Source: Sedimentisphaerales bacterium | GTDB taxonomy: Bacteria; Planctomycetota; Phycisphaerae; Sedimentisphaerales; SM23-30 | Length of the DNA: 12,893 nt | Reading direction: 5' to 3' | Assembly: GCA_030640865.1 (NCBI GenBank) | Contig: DAOWIP010000257.1 | Coordinates: 1 to 12,893 of the forward strand | Shown here: positions 7,748 through 12,893 of the stretch, in pieces | How the letters are laid out: every line of letters starts with the position of its first letter | Position numbering within the stretch: the stretch's first letter is position 1 | The notes under the pieces: generated by a model | The model's database searches: none | Told to the model about the DNA's origin: nothing | Seen by the model: only the letters and a program-made list of their open reading frames with translations | Translations under genes and position numbers: made by a program

Positions 7748-8554
7748 ATGACGGAAATCGCCGCCACGGCAATTTTAGATAAAACAGCCCAATTGGGCAG
7801 CGATGTATATATCGGCCCTGGTTGTGTGATTGACTCGGATGTGATTATCGGAGATGGATGCCTGTTGAAAGCCAATATATTCGTCTCCAAAGGCGTAACC
7901 CTGGGACAGGGCAACCAAGTGTTTCCGAATTGTGTGTTGGGAGAGGAGCCCCAGATGGTTGATAAACACGATCCGGAAACGGAATTAATTATCGGTAACG
8001 ATAATGTGTTCCGCGAAAATGTTACCATCAATCGCGGTTCGCCCATCGGCAGCGGAAAGACCATTATAGGCGATCAAAATTATTTTATGATCGGTTCTCA
8101 TGTGGGCCATGACTGCGAGATTGAAGATAATGTTGTGCTTGGAAACTATTGCCAGATAGGCGGGCATGGTAAACTCGAACGAAACGTCTGGATGAGCGCC
8201 TTCTGCGGAACTCATCAATTTGTTACCGTCGGGCGATTTGTGTATGCCGGCGGGCTTAGCGGAATTGTATCCGACATTCCGCCGTTTATGCGGACGTCTG
8301 GTTCGTACCCGTGTACGGTTCGAGGATTGAATGCGGTTGGTCTGCAAAGAGCAGGTTTCAGCGCCGAAAGCATTCAGGCATTAAACGAAACCTATCGGGG
8401 CTTATACCGACATCGAGAGGGTGCCCTGACAGGAGCCGTTGAGGAAATGATGTCTCGGCAGGAACTTGACGAAAACGTCAAATACCTTTTGGAATTTCTA
8501 CAGCGGAGTTTTCAACATCGTATGAACCGGCACAGAGAGTTGTTTCGTCATTAA
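7748..8554 (+). CDS. lpxA: LpxA-family acyltransferase, divergent first paralogue
   Basis: A left-handed beta-helix acyltransferase of the LpxA family, 268 aa (E. coli LpxA 262). LpxA puts the first 3-hydroxyacyl chain on the 3-OH of UDP-GlcNAc. Hexapeptide repeats fill residues 1-175, followed by a helical C-terminal domain with RGLNAVGLQRAGF. The histidines H118 and H121 (SHVGHDC), H140 and H156 (THQF) match E. coli H122, H125, H144 and H160. The sugar-nucleotide contacts are altered: where E. coli has D74 and K76 (NQDLKY) this protein has M70 and D72 (PQMVDK), and E200 is V197. G169 occupies the place of the E. coli acyl ruler G173. It is therefore either an LpxA with changed substrate preference or a paralogue with another role. 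Ribosome site GAGGA (7733-7737), 10-nt spacer. The canonical copy follows 65 nt downstream. Confidence 0.8.
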   Translation: MTEIAATAILDKTAQLGSDVYIGPGCVIDSDVIIGDGCLLKANIFVSKGVTLGQGNQVFPNCVLGEEPQMVDKHDPETELIIGNDNVFRENVTINRGSPIGSGKTIIGDQNYFMIGSHVGHDCEIEDNVVLGNYCQIGGHGKLERNVWMSAFCGTHQFVTVGRFVYAGGLSGIVSDIPPFMRTSGSYPCTVRGLNAVGLQRAGFSAESIQALNETYRGLYRHREGALTGAVEEMMSRQELDENVKYLLEFLQRSFQHRMNRHRELFRH

Positions 8555-8619
8555 ATATTTATGGGACGTTATACCTCATTTTGCCAAAGTTTTGTCAGTA
8601 AAACGGAAAGCGGAATATT

Positions 8620-9477
8620 ATGTCAGAGATATCAAATTTAGCGGTTATTGACCCATCAGCTCAAATCGGCTCCGGTGTAACTATTGGGCCTTTTTGCGTG
8701 GTTGGCCCTGATGTTGTGATTGAAGACGGTTGTCAATTGATAAATAACGTTACTGTTCAGGGCATAACCAGGATCGGCCGAGATAACGTTTTTTATTCGA
8801 ATGTGGTCATCGGCGCCGCCCCTCAGGACTTAAAATACAATGGTGCCCCGACAGAAACTATTATTGGTAAAGGTAATGTTTTTCGAGAAAATACCACCGT
8901 TCATCGCGGTACGGAAAAGGGCGGAGGAAGAACGGTAATCGGCAGCGGCTGTCTGTTTATGGTCGCGGCGCATATCGCTCACGATTGTATCCTGGAAAAT
9001 AAAATTATTTTGGCTAATCAGACCCTGTTGGCCGGTCATGTGCAGATCGAAGAAGGCTCTGTTGTCTCGGCTTTGGTGGGGCTGCATCACTTTGTTCGGG
9101 TGGGCAAATACAGTTACGTCGGTGGCCTGACTCCGGTGCACCGCGATATTCCGCCGTTTGTGAAATTTTCCGGCGACCCCAATGAAGTTCGTGGGGTGAA
9201 TGAGGAAGGCCTTAAACGTAACGGCTTCAGCCCGGAAGATGTCGCCCGGATTAAACAGGGTTATCGGCAGATATTCCGAAGAGGCAATAACATCGCGGGT
9301 AATGTGGACGAGCTACTTGCCCAGGATGATCTTGACACAAACGTACGTTATATGTGTGAGTTCGTCAGAAAAAGTTGTAACAGCCGTTTTGGTCGTTACC
9401 AGGAGACCTTTCGTTGTGATAGCGTCGAGGACCGTCGTCGTCGTCGGCCTTTGGAGGTGCGCGGTAACAGGGATTGA
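8620..9477 (+). CDS. lpxA: Acyl-ACP:UDP-N-acetylglucosamine O-acyltransferase LpxA, canonical copy
   Basis: First enzyme of lipid A synthesis, a cytoplasmic homotrimeric beta-helix acyltransferase. All E. coli landmarks I could align are kept: D70 and K72 in PQDLKYNG (D74, K76), HRGTEKGGG, H118 and catalytic H121 in AAHIAHDC (H122, H125), H140 in AGH (H144), H156 in LHHF (H160), and N194, E196 and R200 in VNEEGLKR (N198, E200, R204). G169 sits at the acyl-ruler position (E. coli G173), compatible with a long chain, though other residues also set length. The protein is 285 aa, longer than usual, because of a basic tail (about 267-285) containing five consecutive Arg. The ATG at 8620 has GGA at 8612-8614, 5 nt upstream. 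The oxidoreductase gene starts 19 nt after the stop. Confidence 0.94.
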   Translation: MSEISNLAVIDPSAQIGSGVTIGPFCVVGPDVVIEDGCQLINNVTVQGITRIGRDNVFYSNVVIGAAPQDLKYNGAPTETIIGKGNVFRENTTVHRGTEKGGGRTVIGSGCLFMVAAHIAHDCILENKIILANQTLLAGHVQIEEGSVVSALVGLHHFVRVGKYSYVGGLTPVHRDIPPFVKFSGDPNEVRGVNEEGLKRNGFSPEDVARIKQGYRQIFRRGNNIAGNVDELLAQDDLDTNVRYMCEFVRKSCNSRFGRYQETFRCDSVEDRRRRRPLEVRGNRD

Positions 9478-9483
9478 TTTTGC

Positions 9484-9489
9484 AGGGAG
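9484..9489 (+). promoter_or_regulatory. Ribosome binding site that sets the GTG start of the oxidoreductase
   Basis: AGGGAG lies 7 nt before GTG 9497. The reading frame stays open upstream to 9200 inside lpxA, but only the GTG at 9497 has a strong site and begins right before the Rossmann-fold strand KAAVIGAGRMG. Confidence 0.8.
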
Positions 9490-9496
9490 CACAGTA

Positions 9497-10543
9497 GTGA
9501 AACAATTGAAAGCAGCGGTTATCGGTGCCGGCCGTATGGGCAGGCTCCACAGCCGAATTTATAATCAGATGGATCAAACTGATCTGGTAGCTGTAGTCGA
9601 TATCGACCAGGACAAGGCACGGCAGATCACCGAGGAATATGGCGGTACGCCTTATAGTAATTTTAACGAGATCGTGAATCAGGTCGAAGTTGTTACTGTC
9701 GCTGTGCCTACAGAGTTTCATACCCAGGTAGCCGAGACGTTTTTGGAACGGCGAATACCCGTTCTGGTGGAAAAACCGTTGGCCGAGAATCTCTCACAGG
9801 CCCGGCATTTGCTCCAACTTGCACAGGAAAAAGATTGCGTTTTACAGGTAGGCTATTCCGAGCGGTTCAATCCTGTAGTACAAGCGATGCGCCGACTGGA
9901 TTTCACGCCTCGATTTGTGGAAGTCAACCGTATTTCGCCCTATACATTTCGTTCGACGGATGTAGGAGTAGTGCTGGATATGATGATCCACGATATTGAC
10001 ATCGTTCTCTCGATGGTTCGCAGTCCCATAAAGAATGTTGCCGCGGTGGGTGTGAATGTTATGAGCGAACATGAAGACATAGCCAATGTAAGGCTGATTT
10101 TCGAGAGCGGTTGTGTAGCTAACCTGACCGCCTCGCGTCTGGCTCTTAAAACCGATCGCAGAATCAGGGTTTTCAGCGAAGACGCGTATCTTTCGCTGGA
10201 CTACCTCAAAAAAACCGGTACTATGATCAGTAAAAAGGGCAATATTGATATGCTGAAGTGGATTCGTCAGCAGCAGAAAGAAGACGGCAGTATCGACCTT
10301 TTCAATACGGACTGGACAAAACTGATCCAGGTGGAAACGCTTGACATTGATGATCGTGAGCCTTTACGTCTGGAGCAGGAAGCGTTTGTTCAGGCGGTTA
10401 CCGATGGGACCCGCCCGCAGGTCTCGGCTGAAGACGCCGTCGCAGCTATGGAACTGGCCGAGCGGATCGTCGATGAGATATCTCACCATCAGTGGCAGGG
10501 CAACAGCAGCGCCGCGATCAGCGCCGAACATTGGCATAAGTAA
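9497..10543 (+). CDS. Gfo/Idh/MocA-family NAD(P)-dependent oxidoreductase, GnnA-like candidate
   Basis: A 348-aa sugar dehydrogenase of the Gfo/Idh/MocA family. The N-terminal Rossmann domain has VIGAGRMG at residues 8-15 and an acidic VVDID end of strand 2, favouring NAD. The family motif EKP with catalytic Lys is at E92-K93-P94, and GYSERFNP is at 119-126. The C-terminal domain keeps DMMIHDID (161-168), where H165 is the expected active-site His. The start is GTG 9497. It follows lpxA by 19 nt in the lipid A block. Oxidoreductases of this family beside lpxA include GnnA, which oxidises the 3-OH of UDP-GlcNAc so that the aminotransferase GnnB can form UDP-GlcNAc3N. No gnnB is visible here, so the substrate is inferred from context only; another nucleotide sugar is possible. 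Confidence 0.85.
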   Translation: MKQLKAAVIGAGRMGRLHSRIYNQMDQTDLVAVVDIDQDKARQITEEYGGTPYSNFNEIVNQVEVVTVAVPTEFHTQVAETFLERRIPVLVEKPLAENLSQARHLLQLAQEKDCVLQVGYSERFNPVVQAMRRLDFTPRFVEVNRISPYTFRSTDVGVVLDMMIHDIDIVLSMVRSPIKNVAAVGVNVMSEHEDIANVRLIFESGCVANLTASRLALKTDRRIRVFSEDAYLSLDYLKKTGTMISKKGNIDMLKWIRQQQKEDGSIDLFNTDWTKLIQVETLDIDDREPLRLEQEAFVQAVTDGTRPQVSAEDAVAAMELAERIVDEISHHQWQGNSSAAISAEHWHK

Positions 10544-10608
10544 AGGCGGTGAAGCGTGATTGCCCAAATTAAAATGTGTTTGATGACCTTTTGTGAATAT
10601 ATGTAGTG

Positions 10609-10764
10609 GTCAGTTAAAATAATTATTCAGGGTTTGCCAAATGTTGGGTGGCAGCCACCGAGTCTTCGAGGTGGATGGTTCAATGGGTGGCACCTTTCTG
10701 TATTTCAGAGAGGTGTTCCTGTACAATCTTCGGTATTGAACCCAGCGAAATTATATTAACTGAC
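10609..10764 (+). repeat. MITE-like dispersed repeat, copy 2 (full length, long form)
   Basis: A 156-bp element with perfect 9-bp inverted ends, GTCAGTTAA (10609-10617) and TTAACTGAC (10756-10764). Inside are the conserved TTATTCAGGGTTTGCCAAA, a first hairpin (arms CCACC/GGTGG, 10655-10674) and a second (arms CACCTTTCTG/CAGAGAGGTG, 10691-10715, one T-G wobble). Compared with copy 3 it carries about 40 extra bases, between two GGGTGG words, that include the first hairpin. No coding capacity. It fills most of the gap before pdxJ; the 65 nt before it show nothing recognisable. Confidence 0.85.
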
Positions 10765-10786
10765 AAGTAGTAGTAAGGATTAACAA

Positions 10787-11512
10787 ATGGCCCAATTAAA
10801 CGTGAACATTGATCATGTCGCCACAATTCGTCAGGCCCGGCTGGCTGATGAGCCTGATCCGGTCTGGGCGGCTGTCGAGTGCGAGCTTGGCGGAGCCGCC
10901 GGCATTACAATGCACCTGCGTGAGGACCGCCGTCATATACAGGACCGCGATGTACAATTGGTCCGTCAGACGGCCGGCGTTATGCTCAATCTGGAAATGG
11001 CACTGGCCGAGTCTATTGTGCGTTTTGCTCTGAAACTCAAGCCCGACCAGATAACTCTGGTTCCGGAAAAACGTCAGGAATTGACTACCGAGGGCGGCCT
11101 GGACTGCATCAAACAGCAACGCCGCCTGATTGCTGTCATTAAACGTATGCGTCGTGTTGGGATTAGGGTCTCGGCGTTTATCGCCCCTGAGGCGGATCAG
11201 GTAACGGCCAGCCTTGACGCCGGCTGTGAGGCTGTGGAACTGCACACGGGTATGTATGCTAATGCACGCCGTGAACGCCTGATCACACGTGAGTTACGAA
11301 AGTTGGAAAAGGCCCGCGATGTTGCCTGGGACAGCGGCCTGATCGTCCATGCCGGCCATGGGCTTACATATCGTAACATCGGCCCGGTCGCCGCGATTGA
11401 AGGCCTGGAGGATTTCAATATCGGCCATAGTATCGTTTCGCGTTCGGTCTTTACCGGTATCCGCCAGGCTACCCGCGAGATGATCGAGTTAATCGATAAG
11501 TATAGTGTCTGA
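10787..11512 (+). CDS. pdxJ: Pyridoxine 5'-phosphate synthase PdxJ
   Basis: Last step of the deoxyxylulose-5-phosphate-dependent vitamin B6 pathway: condenses 1-deoxy-D-xylulose 5-phosphate with 3-amino-2-oxopropyl phosphate to pyridoxine 5'-phosphate. A cytoplasmic TIM barrel of 241 aa, the usual length. Family signatures: LNVNIDHVATIRQAR at 4-18, GGAAGITMHLREDRRHI at 35-51, LNLEMA at 67-72, LVPEKR, and VHAGHGLTYRN near 187-197. Catalytic residues H43, E70 and H191 are present (E. coli H45, E72, H193). Ribosome site AAGGA (10775-10779), 7-nt spacer. A copy of the same dispersed repeat lies on each side of the gene, so it may be transcribed apart from the lipid A block. The product is the usual PLP precursor; no functional link to neighbours is evident. 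Confidence 0.97.
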   Translation: MAQLNVNIDHVATIRQARLADEPDPVWAAVECELGGAAGITMHLREDRRHIQDRDVQLVRQTAGVMLNLEMALAESIVRFALKLKPDQITLVPEKRQELTTEGGLDCIKQQRRLIAVIKRMRRVGIRVSAFIAPEADQVTASLDAGCEAVELHTGMYANARRERLITRELRKLEKARDVAWDSGLIVHAGHGLTYRNIGPVAAIEGLEDFNIGHSIVSRSVFTGIRQATREMIELIDKYSV

Positions 11513-11526
11513 ATTTGATCATAGAA

Positions 11527-11638
11527 GTCAGTTAAATTAATTATTCAGGGTTTGCCAAACGTTGGGTGGCACCTTTCCGCCGAAGGCGGAGAGGTGCTTC
11601 TGTACAATCATTAGCATTCTGTAAAATATGTTAACTGA
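11527..11638 (+). repeat. MITE-like dispersed repeat, copy 3 (full length, short form)
   Basis: About 112 bp, same orientation as copy 2. Ends are GTCAGTTAA (11527-11535) and TTAACTGA (11631-11638). It shares TTATTCAGGGTTTGCCAAA and the CTGTACAATC word with copy 2 but lacks the insert with the first hairpin. Its hairpin is a 13-bp stem, GCACCTTTCCGCC against GGCGGAGAGGTGC (11569-11597) with loop GAA and one T-G wobble at the same place as in copy 2. No T-run follows the stem. The dapA ribosome site begins 6 nt beyond the element. Confidence 0.85.
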
Positions 11639-11656
11639 TCAATAGGAGATAGTATT

Positions 11657-12529
11657 ATGTTCACTGGTAGTTTAGTCGCACTGGTAACTCCCTTTACGGA
11701 TGGCAGGGTAGATTTCGAAACCCTGCGTGAGTTGGTTAATTTCCAGATTGAAAGTGGTATTGATGGTGTTGTGCCGGTCGGTACGACCGGCGAGTCGCCC
11801 ACTCTCTCCCACGAAGAGCATAAAAAAGTCATAGAAGTTGTTGTGGATGAGGTGGGTGGTCGTGTGCCTGTAGTTGTCGGCGCCGGCTCCAACAGTACCG
11901 CCGAAGCTGTCGATCTGACCCGTTTCGCCAAAGAAACCGGTGCCGACGGTACTCTCCAGGTGCTGCCATATTATAATAAGCCGACACAGGAAGGCTTGTA
12001 TCAGCATTTTTCCACGATTGCGGAAGCTGTGGACCTGCCTATGGTTTTGTACAATATTCCCGGCCGTTGCGGTGTCAATATGGCCCCTGAGACAATGGCC
12101 CGCCTGGCCGAGATCGATAATATTGTGGCCGTCAAGGAGGCCAGCGGTCAACTGGATCAGGCTTCTCAGATCGCCGTCAGTTGTGGGCTTACGATTCTCT
12201 CCGGCGACGATAGTTTGACTTTGCCGATTGCCTCGGTCGGCGGCCAAGGAGTGATTTCCGTCGTGGCCAATATTGTGCCCACCGACGTCAAGGCTATGAC
12301 CGACGCTATTCTGGAAGGTGATTTTGCTACAGCTCGCCAGTGGCATAACAAATTGTTCCCTTTGTCCAAAGCGCTGCTTAGCCTTGCCACAAATCCTATT
12401 CCCATCAAGGCAGCAATGGCCATATTGAAGAGATGTTCCGATGAGATGCGCTTGCCGATGGTCGGACTCGACGCTGACAAGAAAGAACAGTTGACCCGAA
12501 TCCTTGCCGACTATGGCCTTTTGCATTGA
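11657..12529 (+). CDS. dapA: 4-Hydroxy-tetrahydrodipicolinate synthase DapA
   Basis: Condenses pyruvate with L-aspartate semialdehyde, the branch-point step to diaminopimelate and lysine, and so feeds peptidoglycan where DAP is used. A cytoplasmic TIM barrel of 290 aa, typical for the family. Visible signatures: TGSLVALVTPF at 3-13, the GTTGESPTL motif at 42-50 (T43, T44), LPYYNKP, catalytic Y132 in LYNIPGR with R137, and the Schiff-base lysine K160 in AVKEAS. GDDSLTLP and NPIPIKAAM are also conserved. These match E. coli T44, T45, Y133, R138 and K161. Ribosome site AGGAG (11644-11648), 8-nt spacer to ATG 11657. The related NanA and KDG aldolases share the fold, but the full GTTGES and PGR set supports DapA. 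It converges on the glycosyltransferase gene with only 9 nt between them. Confidence 0.96.
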   Translation: MFTGSLVALVTPFTDGRVDFETLRELVNFQIESGIDGVVPVGTTGESPTLSHEEHKKVIEVVVDEVGGRVPVVVGAGSNSTAEAVDLTRFAKETGADGTLQVLPYYNKPTQEGLYQHFSTIAEAVDLPMVLYNIPGRCGVNMAPETMARLAEIDNIVAVKEASGQLDQASQIAVSCGLTILSGDDSLTLPIASVGGQGVISVVANIVPTDVKAMTDAILEGDFATARQWHNKLFPLSKALLSLATNPIPIKAAMAILKRCSDEMRLPMVGLDADKKEQLTRILADYGLLH

Positions 12530-12538
12530 CCCGGATAT

Positions 12539-12893
12539 TCATGAGTTAACCTTTGTCTGTAGTGCCTCCCGGTAGGCCTTGGCCAACCGTGTGATCATGC
12601 GGCTGGCCAGGAAGTGCTTGCGCAAATAGGTCTGTGAGCGTTGTGCGAGTAAGCGGGCATACTCACGATCTTTCAACAGTTGTTCCACCTTGTCTGTCAG
12701 CGCCTGCTCATTGTGGAATGGTATGGTAAGAGCGGTCTTTCCTTCGAGCACCAGGTCGTTTTTCACCCCATTGGCCACAACTACGGCATTACCTACGCTC
12801 ATAGACTCCAGCAGTTCCGGCCGCCATGCGATATTGGGCCAGGGCTGTATAAATATATCGACCGTCTGCAATACGGCTTTGTAGGCATTACTG
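12539..12893 (-). CDS. Group-1 (GT4-like) glycosyltransferase, C-terminal fragment cut by window edge
   Basis: The C-terminal 117 or so residues of a glycosyltransferase on the minus strand. The frame is open to the window edge, so the start lies beyond 12893; the TTG at 12871 is internal. Visible are the nucleotide-binding Rossmann elements of GT-B enzymes: VDIFIQPWPNIAWRPELLESMSVGNAVVVANG, equivalent to the family pattern of aDvfv-P, E..-LEAMA-G-PVV. The first Glu of the usual E-x7-E motif is replaced in the run NIAWRPELLE. A helical end (LLKDREYARLLAQRSQTYLRKHF) follows, as in family GT4. Donor and acceptor cannot be told. A role in surface polysaccharide or LPS is possible but rests on general context only. 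Confidence 0.8.
   Translation of the reverse strand, partial: SNAYKAVLQTVDIFIQPWPNIAWRPELLESMSVGNAVVVANGVKNDLVLEGKTALTIPFHNEQALTDKVEQLLKDREYARLLAQRSQTYLRKHFLASRMITRLAKAYREALQTKVNS

Noticed and set aside
9200-9496. Upstream extension of the oxidoreductase reading frame, overlapping lpxA
   Set aside because: The translation before 9497 has no family similarity and lies over well-conserved LpxA coding sequence. The strong ribosome site at 9484-9489 and the Rossmann motif right after GTG 9497 set the start.
11569-11597. Strong hairpin after pdxJ as a factor-independent terminator
   Set aside because: The stem is followed by TTCTGTACAATC, not a T-run, and the hairpin belongs to the dispersed repeat, which also occurs upstream of pdxJ. 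Some effect on transcription cannot be excluded.
11672-12526. 284-residue open frame antisense to dapA
   Set aside because: It mirrors almost the whole dapA gene, has no recognisable domain, and is rich in His/Gln/Asn as expected from the reverse strand of a biased coding sequence. DapA itself is secure.

Overview
The window reads as the chromosome of a Gram-negative (diderm) bacterium. It carries an outer-membrane assembly and lipid A gene block, followed by housekeeping biosynthesis genes. All genes but the last are on the + strand. The best guess for the host is Planctomycetota, perhaps a Phycisphaerae-like lineage. This rests on the fused LpxC-FabZ protein, the secreted CARDB protein with a repetitive all-beta C-terminal half, and the many intergenic palindromic repeats. 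LpxC-FabZ fusions are also typical of Bacteroidota, so the assignment is moderate to weak.

Layout. Positions 1-1489 hold the C-terminal part of BamA (end of a POTRA, a full POTRA, the whole barrel). An OmpH/Skp-type periplasmic chaperone follows (1498-2118). Next comes a 933-residue secreted protein (2215-5016) that is not part of the usual bamA-skp-lpxD order and has a repeat element on each side. The lipid A block is lpxD (5142-6182), lpxC-fabZ (6157-7464, overlapping lpxD by 26 nt), two tandem lpxA-family genes (7748-8554 and 8620-9477) and a Gfo/Idh/MocA oxidoreductase (9497-10543). Then come pdxJ (10787-11512) and dapA (11657-12529). The window ends inside a converging group-1 glycosyltransferase on the minus strand (12539-12893).

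How the genes fit together. LpxA O-acylates UDP-GlcNAc, LpxC deacetylates the product, LpxD N-acylates it, and FabZ acts on the 3-hydroxyacyl-ACP pool that LpxA and LpxD draw on. Skp and BamA deliver and insert outer-membrane proteins. lpxB, lpxH/lpxI and lpxK are not in the window. The first LpxA paralogue keeps the catalytic histidines but has lost several residues that bind UDP-GlcNAc in E. coli LpxA. The oxidoreductase just downstream resembles the family of GnnA, which makes the 3-keto precursor of UDP-GlcNAc3N. Together these suggest, as a hypothesis only, that one LpxA may act on a different sugar nucleotide, giving amide-linked or mixed lipid A.

The spaces between genes hold three unrelated kinds of repeat. 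One is a MITE-like family with three copies (2112-2189 inverted; 10609-10764; 11527-11638), with GTCAGTTAA/TTAACTGAC ends and a hairpin that shows a compensatory base change between copies. The second is a 66-bp double-hairpin palindrome (5054-5119). The third is a pair of diverged 25-bp units around a perfect hairpin (7551-7644). No tRNA, rRNA, CRISPR array, transposase or convincing factor-independent terminator was seen.
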